Of a stretch of 64,000 nt of DNA, positions 35,655-44,462 are shown in pieces; the first letter of the stretch is position 1, and each line of letters starts with the position of its first letter. The notes under the pieces were generated by a model. It made no database searches. It worked only from the letters and a program-made list of their open reading frames with translations, and was not told where the DNA came from. The DNA is from Pseudomonas asgharzadehiana. Lineage in GTDB: Bacteria; Pseudomonadota; Gammaproteobacteria; Pseudomonadales; Pseudomonadaceae. The stretch spans positions 5,463,001-5,527,000 of the forward strand of contig NZ_CP077079.1 of NCBI RefSeq assembly GCF_019139815.1. Direction: 5' to 3'. The position numbers and the translations under genes were made by a program.

Positions 35655-37160
35655 GTGGATAAGGAACTTTTCCGTCACATGTTTGAAGATGAAGTTAAAG
35701 CCAAATTCGGTGATGACGCCTCATTTGCTTCGTATGAATACGTTCACCACCGCAAATTTCGAGAGCTTCGGGTGGACGGGAGAATGCTGGGAGGCCGCCC
35801 TGAGAGCGTAAGCCAGCTATACGTTATTGTTAACGACCTGATAACTGATAAAGAAAGAGAAATAATATTTCCCGGAGCTTTTGACCTTGGGAATTTCAAG
35901 CAGCTTCCCGAGAGTATCCAAACTTACAAGGCACTTGAAGATGAAATCCGTAGCGAAAGCAAGATCGAGGCCCACGACAGGCTAAAAAAAATAAAGTCAA
36001 TGGCCTTGCCTATCCTCGGCAGAAGTTTTTCCGAGTTCTTCTCGGAGGACAAGACAAAAACACTCAAAGTGCTTAAGACGCTGTACCGATTCCAGACCGA
36101 GCATAACAAGATCTTCACTCTTCTAGCACCTCCAAGAATCAGTAAGAAGCCGTCTTATGAAATACGTGACTGCTATGGAATCGAAGGTGCCACGGAAGAA
36201 GTTTTGCTAATATCCGACCTCAAAAGCCATGCTAGTTTCGAGATACCGCGTGAGCGAATTGCCTCCATTAACGACACGTATGGGAGGATGCGAGGCCTGC
36301 TGGACAACGTAGACTGGAAGCTTTCTCAGGAAGCCAGTTTGGAGTGTGGAGGAAATTTGCAGCGGTTCATGCACGTCATCAACCACTTGGCAACCCGTAT
36401 ACAGGGTGTACTGCATGTCGAGGATCAAGAGCCCGTTCGGCTGCCAATAGATGAACAGCTATATACCTACTTGATCAGGATGGAGCTTGACCATCACACA
36501 GAAGGCAATCTACAGCTCCTCAATAAAATTACAGAGCACGAGCCTCCTTTTGGCGAAGCACGGTGCTTGATTGCTGAGTTGGCACACTACATAAAGCTTC
36601 CACTCTCCACACCTCAGCATATGTTGATCGATGCAGAAACCTGTGAATCTCAGTTCAGAGACAACGCAGATAAGTTCAAGTGGTTCTATTCCAACCTTCT
36701 AGACCGAGAGATCGATAACGACATATTCGAAAAAGCCCTACCGCTATTTGGTAAGCTTTGCAAAGTTCTCAACTTCGCTGAATTCAAGAAAGACATCAGC
36801 ATGGCCTTGGCCCTCGGAGCTATGGCTTTGGTGTTGTCCGAACTTCAGAAGAGCATCCCTTACAAGCCCTACTGGTATGGGAGGGGCAATATTTCTGGGG
36901 GGCTGCAAGAATATCTGAAAGCTGTTCGGTTTGAGCATTGGAACCTTGATACTCCCGAGGGATCCCATCGCTATTGGACAGGACGAGTTGATTACTTCTC
37001 CTACGCCATGCTTGGCCAAGGAGATGTGTTCAAGGGCCGCGTACATTTGAGCAACACGATCAATCAGTCATTCATAAAAATTCTTGATACCCAAGATCTG
37101 GAGCTCATTGAGAAAAAGCTTGCGCTTTTCGAAGCGACCTTCGGCAGTGTCGAGCAGTAA
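35655..37160 (+). CDS. Orphan 501-residue soluble protein
   Basis: GTG start at 35655 behind GGAG at 35645. The protein is charged, largely helical and lacks signal or membrane segments. I recognise no domain. Notable pieces are RVDGRMLGGRPESVSQLYVI, ILGRSFSEFFSEDKTKTLK and the C-terminal YWYGRGNISGGLQEYLKAVR. It stands alone between a palindromic operator-like site and a terminator hairpin, on a mobile island next to a suspected defence pair. It could be defence, a regulatory or a metabolic cargo gene; function cannot be stated. Confidence 0.75.
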   Translation: MDKELFRHMFEDEVKAKFGDDASFASYEYVHHRKFRELRVDGRMLGGRPESVSQLYVIVNDLITDKEREIIFPGAFDLGNFKQLPESIQTYKALEDEIRSESKIEAHDRLKKIKSMALPILGRSFSEFFSEDKTKTLKVLKTLYRFQTEHNKIFTLLAPPRISKKPSYEIRDCYGIEGATEEVLLISDLKSHASFEIPRERIASINDTYGRMRGLLDNVDWKLSQEASLECGGNLQRFMHVINHLATRIQGVLHVEDQEPVRLPIDEQLYTYLIRMELDHHTEGNLQLLNKITEHEPPFGEARCLIAELAHYIKLPLSTPQHMLIDAETCESQFRDNADKFKWFYSNLLDREIDNDIFEKALPLFGKLCKVLNFAEFKKDISMALALGAMALVLSELQKSIPYKPYWYGRGNISGGLQEYLKAVRFEHWNLDTPEGSHRYWTGRVDYFSYAMLGQGDVFKGRVHLSNTINQSFIKILDTQDLELIEKKLALFEATFGSVEQ

Positions 37161-37174
37161 AACGCAGGAAAAGA

Positions 37175-37200
37175 ACCCGCCTGAGTTGCCTCAGGCGGGT
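37175..37200. terminator. Bidirectional terminator hairpin
   Basis: ACCCGCCTGAG-TTGC-CTCAGGCGGGT, a perfect 11-bp stem 15 bp after the 501-aa gene stop. There is no long U tract downstream, but AAAA precedes the stem on its left side. It may serve the convergent small ORF too. Confidence 0.8.
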
Positions 37201-37206
37201 GGCTGG

Positions 37207-37311
37207 TTAAGGATTGTGACGGTCGTAATAGTCTAGTACCGCAAGGCCCGCTCGGAGCACTCGAGATACATCAACCACCAGACGCCAAACAGATCGAATG
37301 AAGTTCTTCAT
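37207..37311 (-). CDS. Small 34-residue membrane-associated peptide
   Basis: A short reading frame, MKNFIRSVWRLVVDVSRVLR followed by AGLAVLDYYDRHNP, preceded by GGTGAG six bases before the ATG and followed by the terminator at 37175-37200. It forms one amphipathic, positively charged helix. The clean ribosome site and terminator placement support expression. Type I toxins look like this, but no antisense RNA gene was identified, so the role is open. Confidence 0.45.
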   Translation of the reverse strand: MKNFIRSVWRLVVDVSRVLRAGLAVLDYYDRHNP

Positions 37312-38037
37312 TCTGCTCACCGTTTACTCGGCGTTCACCCTGCACAACCGTCGCTGCCATGTACAGGATCGCTGTCATCCAAGGACGACACTTCGAACGC
37401 AGTGGCCTCCAGGCCGACGCCGGAACTCCTTCCGGGGCTTCCCCAAACCCACGGGGAAGGCGAACGGTGTGGGTCGCTCAGAACCCTACCGTCCAAGCGG
37501 TGAACCGCAGCTGCACATCCCTGCGCAATTGGACGGTGAAATGTGCCCCCACAGCTTTCACCGGACAGGCCATGCGAGATGGCGTCTGTCTGGATGCGAT
37601 TCTGAAGACTAACCACAAAGGCCTATAGGGGGACTAAAATAAATCCATATAGATCAATTAGTTAAGAATAAAACCACCCACCAGGAAGCTGACGACTATC
37701 GAGCTGAATACCAGCGCTGGTGACACTGCGAGACCTCACACGCAGGCGCCTGGAGCATGCAACACGACTACAGCCCAGTGCCCGAAGATGTTCAATTCCT
37801 AGCTGTAGGGGGTGCAGGTGAACGTAATGCCACCCACATCTTTCGGGAGCGTCGGAAGCTGCCCTTCCATCCAGTTAGCATCAAGGCTGACCCTCACCCC
37901 GATTTTGATGACGCCGTAATGGGATTCCAAGGCGGTCAAGCCATTGTCATGTGCCCGTCAGTAGGACTGGCATCTCGGGTTCCAGCTTGACCTGCTGCAG
38001 GGCAAATTACACACTCGTGGCTCCCCCTTCTGCTGTG
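37312..38037. other. Region with no gene I can support
   Basis: About 700 bp. Several overlapping frames of 77-100 codons exist on both strands (for example 37359-37628 and 37757-37990, both plus) but none has a good ribosome site or recognisable protein. It may contain decayed genes. Its GC content is close to the core genome, unlike the two genes before it. Confidence 0.4.
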
Positions 38038-38802
38038 ATGGAAAACATGCTTCGACTGGTTGGCAGCTCCCTCGATATCACATCAGCCATCAACGACTTC
38101 AGGCTGTCCTACCACCAGGACTTCTCAAACGTGCAATCGTTTGCATATCGATATCTCAATGCGCCGTCGGGCCGCGCAAATGCAGCACTACTCGCCCAGG
38201 CGTTATCGATAGCGTTACGCAACTGGGGCGCTTGCAGACGGAGAAGCCCAATTCTTCGCCCCGTCCCGCAAATCGTAAGTGCTCTGAAGGACAAGCGGCT
38301 TCATGAGCGCCTACTCAAACTGAGCCAGCAAAGCCTTGCGGCATTCAGCCTCAATCTGCAGGAGCATCGTCTCCTGAACAGCGATGCACCACTCAATGAT
38401 GTTGGAGCCTTCGACCAGGAAATTCTGGGGATCCTGAATACGCTGGCGGATGTGCTGTTTTTCAACAACACCAGCATCACTTATCCCATGAAAGCCCTGC
38501 TTCTCATCACCGGGCTGATTCCTGCACTGGATAGCCAGGTAAGGGGTGGGCTAGCTCGAGCGGGGAAAGCGGGCTTCACGGGACAGCAACTCCTGCCGAG
38601 GAACGTACAGCAAGCAGCAGGCCGTCGAATCTGCGAGCTACCGTTTTATCTGGGGCACTGCTGGAACCTAAACCGGGAAGTATTCGAGGAGGGGATTCTG
38701 ACGAGCAACCACAAGGGACTAGAAGACACCCCAGGCAGGGTTTTCGACATCCTGCTGTTCATGCAGAACCAAGCTAGCCGGAATCAAATCCTCGCCCTTT
38801 AA
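38038..38802 (+). CDS. Unrecognised 254-residue protein
   Basis: Taken from MENMLRLVGSSLDITSAIND; the frame is open 29 codons further upstream without conserved-looking sequence. The protein is mostly helical, with FAYRYLNAPSGRANAALLAQ early on and a moderately hydrophobic stretch ITYPMKALLLITGLIPAL in the middle. The C-terminus is LEDTPGRVFDILLFMQNQ. No domain, signal or catalytic motif is evident. It stands alone between a gene-poor stretch and the direct repeat at 39021. Could be a decayed or divergent island gene. Confidence 0.55.
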   Translation: MENMLRLVGSSLDITSAINDFRLSYHQDFSNVQSFAYRYLNAPSGRANAALLAQALSIALRNWGACRRRSPILRPVPQIVSALKDKRLHERLLKLSQQSLAAFSLNLQEHRLLNSDAPLNDVGAFDQEILGILNTLADVLFFNNTSITYPMKALLLITGLIPALDSQVRGGLARAGKAGFTGQQLLPRNVQQAAGRRICELPFYLGHCWNLNREVFEEGILTSNHKGLEDTPGRVFDILLFMQNQASRNQILAL

Positions 38803-39020
38803 ATGGAGCGTGAATGGCCATAACAGCCATGCCTTCCACTACTCCAATTAAGACTGAAGGGTTGGGTAGTCGGTGTTCCACCTGCGGTCAGCTTCATTGA
38901 GTGGGCATCAGTAATGTTCAAGACCACCGGCACCCTAGTCGGCAATTGAAGGATGTTCAGCATGTTGTCCCGTACAGTGGCAGCAATTGTCACTGGTTGC
39001 CGCAATCCATCCCTCATCCC

Positions 39021-39190
39021 AATGTACCCAAATAGGGCCATTAAGCCTAAAAATGATGGTTAATGTGCCTTATTGGGGACATTAAATATGTATCTCAGAG
39101 CAACATACCACTAGCGCTCGATTCTAGGAGGGAAGTAGATTCTCTGATTCGCTGGCCTCATGGCGAGCCCAGCGCAAGGTAGCTATCGAC
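39021..39190. repeat. Direct repeat, copy A
   Basis: Positions 39021-39084 match 45918-45981 at 58 of 64 bases. After a diverged 39-bp spacer the similarity resumes over the C-terminal codons of the DUF6998-like gene (39124-39186 against 46020-46084). The 64-bp core contains the imperfect palindrome TAATGTGCC-TTATT-GGGGACATTA (39061-39084). Confidence 0.85.
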
Positions 39191-39660
39191 ATGAATTGCC
39201 TAATCGCCAGAGCTCCCCGTTCATTTCTGGCTTTCGACCCTGGCAGGGTCAGCGCTGCCTCTACTTTGGCACGACTCGCTTCGTACATTGCAAATGCGTT
39301 GAACTCAGAATCAAGCAGCACTAAGAGCACAATATCGAAGGGCTGTCGTAGATCAATTGCGCCCATACGGCCCGTAATCTTTAGCGGGTTCAGGATACAG
39401 CGGCCCTTGATCTGGATTCTCGCGACGCCATCTTCCAGCGTCTCTGTAGCGTCGTAACCTGCCTGCCTTGCAGGATGTAGTAACAGGCCGAGTCGAGTAG
39501 CAGCTTCGTACTCTGCGACCTCGCCTGTCACGCCCAGCGGCTTGCCGGTCAAGCGATAGTATCTACGCGCAAGTACCTTGGCTTCTTTCAAGATCTCTAG
39601 GATTTCATCCTGGATCAATGCAGCCTGCTGAGGTTCGTTGCCATGACTGAGTTCAGTCAT
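39124..39660 (-). CDS. DUF6998-like protein
   Basis: A 178-residue protein from MTELSHGNEPQQAALIQDEI. A helical N-terminus leads to KPLGVTGEVAEYEAATRLGL and then a central block with GVARIQIKGRCI. The C-terminus FMSIATLRWARHEASESENL is duplicated as a remnant at 46020-46115. It looks like the DUF6998 group, whose xIKGR-type strand recalls nuclease folds, but I cannot define an active site. The gene overlaps the upstream DUF3800-like gene by 8 bp and is co-translated with it. Probable two-gene accessory system. Confidence 0.65.
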   Translation of the reverse strand: MTELSHGNEPQQAALIQDEILEILKEAKVLARRYYRLTGKPLGVTGEVAEYEAATRLGLLLHPARQAGYDATETLEDGVARIQIKGRCILNPLKITGRMGAIDLRQPFDIVLLVLLDSEFNAFAMYEASRAKVEAALTLPGSKARNERGALAIRQFMSIATLRWARHEASESENLLPS

Positions 39661-40825
39661 CTGCAAACGCCTCGAGCGCAGTGAGCAGCTTGGCAAGCTC
39701 AGCCAGGTTGGCTGCCGTCACGATGTCATATTCTCCTCGACTACTTAGCCGATATACCTCTCGAGCCTTTTTGACCCGTTCCAGTAGGGGAACAACAATG
39801 CCTGACGCTCTTTCAAGAAACTCGTTTATGTCTGCCCGTGTTTGAGGGATCTTGTAGCCTTTGGCCGCGCTTGTGATGATGACGTCCGCATCCCGAAGCT
39901 TGGCAATGCCACTGGATCGGATTCTCTGGCCGTTGACCTCTCCCAATCCGCTGTCCTTTAAATGGGCCATGATCTCCGTAGTCAGCACGTAATCCTTGGT
40001 GACGAATTCGCTTTGAAATCTTAAGAACCGCAGGATGCTCAATTGCAGGCGCTCATCCTCATCAGGGTGCTCACCAGCCCGCTCGCTAAAACGATCAGCC
40101 TGGCGGAGAGCTTCTTGGTGTACCTGGTAGTCTGCATACCTAGATTCATCTGTCGGCGGTGGCAGAAGAGACTGGTACTTGGATGGCCACTCAAGCATTC
40201 CAAGAGTCAGGCTGCGTAGGATCTTTTTGTAGGCAAGAACGGCTTCTTCCGATGCTTTACCTTCGTAGATCTGAGCGACTGAGCCCGCAAAAAAATCTGC
40301 AACCTGAACCAAAACGTTGTCCTTACTGGCCATCGTCTGGAAGGCATCCTTATCGCCAAATAAGTCGTCCACGAATCGTTCTGCAACGTAGCTCTTGAGG
40401 CTCTCCTGAAATTCCTGGCCACCATGCTCGTCTACGATCATCTGGAGGTCAGGGTATGCGCGGAATAAACGTTCATAGAGCAACCCGTTCACGTATTTTA
40501 TGAACGAGGTCTTGATACGGAGGCCGCCGTCTTTGTGAATTCGGGACTTATCAACGACGGTGAAATAGAGCTTGAATGGCAGCTCGGCTAGCTCGTTGAG
40601 GATTCGGGCACGGCGATCTGAATCTTTTGGCTTCAGATTGCTGGATTTGATCTCGCCTGTTTGAAAATGACGCATGCGGAGTGCTTCAGCTTGGGCATAA
40701 GCAGCTTCCAGGTCTTTCTCTGCCACCAGAATGGAGCACACGATGAAGAAGCCCGAGCTTCCTCCCTTTGACGTATCAAGGTCGGAATTCCCGGACTCAT
40801 CCACGAAGGCATAGGTTCTGTCCAT
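39653..40825 (-). CDS. DUF3800-family protein with C-terminal extension
   Basis: A 390-residue protein. TYAFVDESGNSDLDTSKGG (residues 4-22) is the DUF3800 signature, with acidic residues of an RNase-H-like fold. MIVDEHGGQEFQESLK supplies the middle Asp, and VLVQVADFFAGSVAQIYEG (about 180) the last motif. After residue 230 comes an extra domain ending in a winged-helix-like part (LRDADVIITSAAKGYKIP). DUF3800 genes are frequent in phages, islands and defence zones and are suspected nucleases. The DUF6998-like partner follows with an 8-bp overlap. Confidence 0.85.
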   Translation of the reverse strand: MDRTYAFVDESGNSDLDTSKGGSSGFFIVCSILVAEKDLEAAYAQAEALRMRHFQTGEIKSSNLKPKDSDRRARILNELAELPFKLYFTVVDKSRIHKDGGLRIKTSFIKYVNGLLYERLFRAYPDLQMIVDEHGGQEFQESLKSYVAERFVDDLFGDKDAFQTMASKDNVLVQVADFFAGSVAQIYEGKASEEAVLAYKKILRSLTLGMLEWPSKYQSLLPPPTDESRYADYQVHQEALRQADRFSERAGEHPDEDERLQLSILRFLRFQSEFVTKDYVLTTEIMAHLKDSGLGEVNGQRIRSSGIAKLRDADVIITSAAKGYKIPQTRADINEFLERASGIVVPLLERVKKAREVYRLSSRGEYDIVTAANLAELAKLLTALEAFADD

Positions 40826-40886
40826 GAGCTTGCTCCATCAACAACGTACTGAGCGCGGTGGGTCGCACAATGGCAAGGTGGCGAAC

Positions 40887-41255
40887 TTAGTTCGTCGCAG
40901 TGGTCGTGCCCGGAGCGGGGCCTTCGCTGAAGGTGTAGTTGATGACCACGTCATTGCGGATCAGGACATCAAGCGTTTTCTGTGTGCCAGTAGTCGTCAC
41001 CTTCATGGTGACCACGTAGCTTTGGGCGTGGGCTGAGCCATTGGTGTAGGTGTAGATCCACTTCTCATCAGTCTCGCTGACTGCGCTTTTGGCGTAGGGC
41101 TCACCAAACAGTGACCTCAACTCAGTAGTCGTGGTTTTGCCTTTGGTGATGCTCGCTACACTGGCCGACGGAAAGTCTCGTCCTGCGGTGTAGTGGGACG
41201 TAGCGCATCCGCCTAGTGCGACAGAGATACCCATTACTGCGATGAGCTTTTTCAT
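40887..41255 (-). CDS. SmpA/BamE-like small lipoprotein
   Basis: A 122-residue lipoprotein precursor: MKKLIAVMGISVALGGCATS with lipobox LGGC, Cys at 17. The next residue is Ala, so outer-membrane sorting is likely. The mature part fits the BamE/OmlA fold: ASITKGKTTTTELRSLFGEP is the helix-turn typical of that fold, followed by WIYTYTNGS. It is not core BamE, being an island gene. Role unknown; perhaps envelope modification or an immunity function. Confidence 0.78.
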   Translation of the reverse strand: MKKLIAVMGISVALGGCATSHYTAGRDFPSASVASITKGKTTTTELRSLFGEPYAKSAVSETDEKWIYTYTNGSAHAQSYVVTMKVTTTGTQKTLDVLIRNDVVINYTFSEGPAPGTTTATN

Positions 41256-41422
41256 ATCCTTCCTTGATCGTAGAAAGCTCCAAATCTAGCTGGCATTGGG
41301 GCCAAAAGCCACTATCCCTGCGGATCGACTTTCAACAGCATCGTTCAGAAACCGGCCACTCTAGCCGCCGGTTGTCTGGACGCTCGCACTAATGATGCAG
41401 CGCAATGTCACAATGATGTCAT

Positions 41423-41446
41423 GTGGGAGGCAGCGAAGCCTCCCCA
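41423..41446. repeat. GC-rich hairpin before a small gene
   Basis: GTGGGAGGC-AGCGAA-GCCTCCCCAC folds with one unpaired base on the right arm. It overlaps the first possible start of the next reading frame and argues for using the later ATG. Confidence 0.6.
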
Positions 41447-41459
41447 CCCCTCCCATAAT

Positions 41460-41717
41460 ATGCGTGACACCATGCCTACGACCGACGATTTCCGATTCAA
41501 CGCCCATCACCTCCTGCTAGATCTGGATGCAGCTACAAGTCACCTAATGATGCTTGTAGTGTCACGTGAGGTGACAGGCAGCCGTTGGGATGACGCTGTG
41601 TCTCGTCATAAGCAAGCGTATACAGCGTGGGCCTCCATCCTCACGGGAATTCAAATCGATCCAATGCCTGCCCTTGATGGTCGACCGGTAGAAGGGAGCA
41701 GCTCTGCCGCTGAGTAG
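41460..41717 (+). CDS. Unrecognised 85-residue protein
   Basis: MRDTMPTTDDFRFNAHHLLL begins a small helical protein. LDAATSHLMMLVVSREVTGS and RWDDAVSRHKQAYTAWASIL form two helices. It resembles small island proteins of Pseudomonas annotated as hypothetical. Starts at 41460 or 41472 are both possible; an earlier ATG at 41421 lies in a hairpin. Nothing else is known. Confidence 0.55.
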   Translation: MRDTMPTTDDFRFNAHHLLLDLDAATSHLMMLVVSREVTGSRWDDAVSRHKQAYTAWASILTGIQIDPMPALDGRPVEGSSSAAE

Positions 41718-41879
41718 CATGCAAGGGTTGAAGATCTTCAGAAGTCTCGATCCGTGTGTCCTTCCCGAGTCGAAACAGCCTTTTTTTGGCAAGAATCGTC
41801 ATGAGCTCTCCGCTTCTAGCCGAAAACAGCCGTTCAAGACGGTTGGTTTTTTAGGCGGTAGATGCTCATCGCGTCTTTG

Positions 41880-43160
41880 CTACTTGGCTCTCACTGTCCA
41901 CAACTGGTCTAGCTTCGTCGTGTAACTCTGGCTCATAAGCTCCCGACGCATCGCCCATCCAGGTGCTGTAGGCACGCTGGCTAAACGCAGCACTCCCTTT
42001 CCCCAGCGAACGTTAATCTCATCCAGCACACCCATCACCTTGTCTGCCAACGCCGGTTGGGATTGCGCGAACAGGTCATCAGTGAATTCGCCGGGCTGTC
42101 GCAGATCCATCAGCAGAACCTCCGCCTTGCTGTATTTGTAGCCCGGACGGAAGATGCGATTGACCGCTTCAGTTGCAGCCTTCGTCATGAGTCGCACGTC
42201 GTTTGTTGGGTACGGCAATTCCACCAAGGCGCCATTCGCATATTTCGCTTCCTGGGGATTGAACATGCCGGTTCTAATACTCACGCGGATCTTCTTGCAT
42301 AGCGAGTTTTGTGCTCGGAGCTTTTCCGCCGCGCGTTGCGTGTAGGTAGCGACAGCTTCCTTTATGGGCTCAATCTCGGTGAGCCGCGTGCCGAACATCC
42401 TGCTACAGCAAATCTCCCGCTTGGGAGGATCAGCCTCACCCAACTCGAGACTTGGGGTGCCGGCGAGTTCGCGAGCGGTTTTCTCGACCACCACACTGAA
42501 TTTTTGGCGAAGCATCCACGGGTCGGCTTTTGCCAAGTCCATCGCGGTCTTGATGCCCATGACTTCCAGGTGAGCTTTCATACGCTTGCCAATGCCCCAG
42601 ACCTCGCCGACATCGGTATTGCGCAGCGTCCAGTCCCGTTTGAACGGGTCGCAAAGATCGACCACACCGCCGGTGATATCTAACAGTCGCTTGGCGGTAT
42701 GGTTTGCGAGCTTCGCCAGCGTCTTGGTGTGGGCAATACCCACACCGACTGGGATCCCGGTGCACTTGAAAAGAGTGGAGCGCATACGGCGCCCAAAAGC
42801 AGATAGATCACCTGGGACGCCAGTGAGGTCGGCAAACGCTTCATCGATGCTGTAGACCTCGAGCGCTGGCACCATCGATTCGATAATCGTCATGACGCGT
42901 TCGCTCATGTCGCCGTACAGGCTGTAATTACTGCTGAAGGCCACGATTCCATGCCGGCGTAGATGGTCTTTGATCTGGAAGTATGGCTCGCCCATTTTCA
43001 CGAAAGGCTTCGCGTCGTAGCTGCGCGCAATCACACAGCCGTCGTTGTTGGACAGCACCACGATAGGCGTCTTGGCGAGGTCAGGTCTGAAAACGCGCTC
43101 GCAGCTCGCGTAAAACGAGTTGCAGTCGATCAGGGCGAAGACAGGCTCACGTATTGTCAT
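41880..43160 (-). CDS. umuC: Y-family DNA polymerase V catalytic subunit UmuC
   Basis: A 426-residue translesion polymerase subunit. FALIDCNSFYASCERVFRPD holds the first catalytic Asp. LEVYSIDEAFADLTG (near 105) holds the other acidic pair. A helix-hairpin-helix region (VWGIGKRMKAHLEVMGIKTA) and the little-finger domain follow; full length for UmuC/RulB. It overlaps umuD by 14 bp and is controlled from the LexA box at 43602-43617. Island- and plasmid-borne umuDC (rulAB) confers UV tolerance and mutability in pseudomonads. Confidence 0.95.
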   Translation of the reverse strand: MTIREPVFALIDCNSFYASCERVFRPDLAKTPIVVLSNNDGCVIARSYDAKPFVKMGEPYFQIKDHLRRHGIVAFSSNYSLYGDMSERVMTIIESMVPALEVYSIDEAFADLTGVPGDLSAFGRRMRSTLFKCTGIPVGVGIAHTKTLAKLANHTAKRLLDITGGVVDLCDPFKRDWTLRNTDVGEVWGIGKRMKAHLEVMGIKTAMDLAKADPWMLRQKFSVVVEKTARELAGTPSLELGEADPPKREICCSRMFGTRLTEIEPIKEAVATYTQRAAEKLRAQNSLCKKIRVSIRTGMFNPQEAKYANGALVELPYPTNDVRLMTKAATEAVNRIFRPGYKYSKAEVLLMDLRQPGEFTDDLFAQSQPALADKVMGVLDEINVRWGKGVLRLASVPTAPGWAMRRELMSQSYTTKLDQLWTVRAK

Positions 43161-43578
43161 GATCGCGGACGCTGTACTTCACGACACCCCAGATCACAAG
43201 CTCATCACCTTCCATGACATGTCTCGCCGGATATTTTGGGTTCTCCGACAAAAGCATCACGGCGTTCTCGCGCAGAAGCAGGCGCTTGCAGAACGGTTCC
43301 GAATTCAACGCGGCTATGACGATATCGCCACTGACCGCATCAATGCTCCGATCAACCACCACCAGATCCCCTGAGTAAATCCCGGCGCCCTGCATACTGT
43401 CCCCATCGATCCTTACCAAGTACACGTGCGGTGCACGGATATCGAACAGCTCATCGAGGGAAATGTGTTTCTCAATGTGGTCAGCAGCTGGCGAAGGGAA
43501 CCCCGCAGGCACCTTGGAAGAATAAAGAGGCAGTTTCTTACCGCCAGGTGCGAGTGGGCCGAGGATGGTGATGCTCAT
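43147..43578 (-). CDS. umuD: UmuD-like translesion subunit with LexA-type protease
   Basis: A 143-residue S24 peptidase-type protein. Self-cleavage would fall at the Ala-Gly in VPAGFPSPAADHIE. The catalytic Ser is in GDSMQGAGI (about 62) and Lys in FCKRLLL (about 98). UmuD is processed by RecA filaments and then joins UmuC as polymerase V. First gene of the umuDC operon, with the LexA box 24 bp upstream of its start. Confidence 0.94.
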   Translation of the reverse strand: MSITILGPLAPGGKKLPLYSSKVPAGFPSPAADHIEKHISLDELFDIRAPHVYLVRIDGDSMQGAGIYSGDLVVVDRSIDAVSGDIVIAALNSEPFCKRLLLRENAVMLLSENPKYPARHVMEGDELVIWGVVKYSVRDHDNT

Positions 43579-43601
43579 GATGCAAGCCTTAGAGTGGTGA
43601 G

Positions 43602-43617
43602 CTGTACATATATACAG
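43602..43617. promoter_or_regulatory. LexA (SOS) box
   Basis: CTGTACATATATACAG is a near-consensus CTGT-N8-ACAG SOS box. It lies between umuD (minus, start 43578) and yedK (plus, start 43678), so it can repress both divergent units until DNA damage. Confidence 0.93.
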
Positions 43618-43677
43618 TTAACGATTTGCTTTGCTTGCGGTCAATCTCATAGGCACGACAATTCGACGGGTGACAGC

Positions 43678-44388
43678 ATGTGCGGACGATACTCAATCTA
43701 CGAGTCGATGGATCACTACCTCAAGGTGCTAGCCCCGAAGCGGCTGGTGATCAATGGCTATGACCTCTGGCCCGTCGACCGATACAACGTCGCGCCATCG
43801 ACGCGAGTGGAAATCATCCGGCCCGTTCTGGAAGGTTTAAGTGTTAACAAGGTCAAATGGGGATGGGCGCCTTTCTGGGCGAAGGGGAAGCGTCCAGACC
43901 CGATCAACGCGAGAGTCGAGACCGTCATCACCGGCAGGTTTTTCAATCAGCTTTGGCCAAACGGTCGTGTGCTTGCCCCGGCGAACGGCTGGTTTGAATG
44001 GGTTAAAGACCCCGATGATGCAAAGAAGAAGCAGCCCTACTTCATCACCTTGAAAGAGCAGATTCCAATGTTCTTCGCAGGGTTGGCCGAGGTGCACGAA
44101 AGCCTGGAGCCGGATGATCGCGATGGTTTCGTCATCATCACAGCTGCGAGTGACCAGGGCATGGTCGATATCCATGATCGCAAGCCTCTGGTCTTGTCAC
44201 CTGAGCACGCTCGTGAATGGATTGATCCCGACACTCCACCTGAACGAGCACGCGAGTTAGCGATGGAGCATTGCCGGCCAGCAACAGACTTTCATTGGTA
44301 CAAGGTTGGTAAGGATGTCGGAAATGTTCGAAACCAGGGCCCGCATCTGATTGAGCCGCTTTCCTTGGCCTCGGATGCCGATGATTGA
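43678..44388 (+). CDS. yedK: SRAP-family abasic-site protein YedK
   Basis: A 236-residue SRAP/HMCES protein. After Met removal Cys2 (MCGRYSIYE) would form the thiazolidine link to abasic sites in single-stranded DNA. Conserved Asn is in RYNVAPST, Glu in PANGWFEWV and His in DQGMVDIHDRKPLVL. All catalytic residues are intact. It shares the LexA box with divergent umuDC, so DNA crosslink shielding and translesion synthesis are induced together. Confidence 0.94.
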   Translation: MCGRYSIYESMDHYLKVLAPKRLVINGYDLWPVDRYNVAPSTRVEIIRPVLEGLSVNKVKWGWAPFWAKGKRPDPINARVETVITGRFFNQLWPNGRVLAPANGWFEWVKDPDDAKKKQPYFITLKEQIPMFFAGLAEVHESLEPDDRDGFVIITAASDQGMVDIHDRKPLVLSPEHAREWIDPDTPPERARELAMEHCRPATDFHWYKVGKDVGNVRNQGPHLIEPLSLASDADD

Positions 44389-44462
44389 GCGCAGATGCGA
44401 CAACCTTGTCTTGAAGGAGCGTCACGCTCTGCTTAGGCACGCGGACACCTATCTAAATTAGC

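Noticed and set aside
37359-37990. Two plus-strand frames of 89 and 77 codons
   Set aside because: No ribosome site, atypical Cys/Arg/Pro-rich composition and a competing antisense frame; reported only as an unassigned region.
38799-39041. 80-codon minus-strand frame between the 254-aa gene and the direct repeat
   Set aside because: It begins inside the repeat core, has no ribosome site and is not present beside the other repeat copy.
39021-39084. Repeat core as a conserved coding segment (MYPNRAIKPKNDG / MCPDRAIEPKNDG)
   Set aside because: The frame is open in both copies, but sequence upstream is unrelated; the palindromic design explains conservation better.
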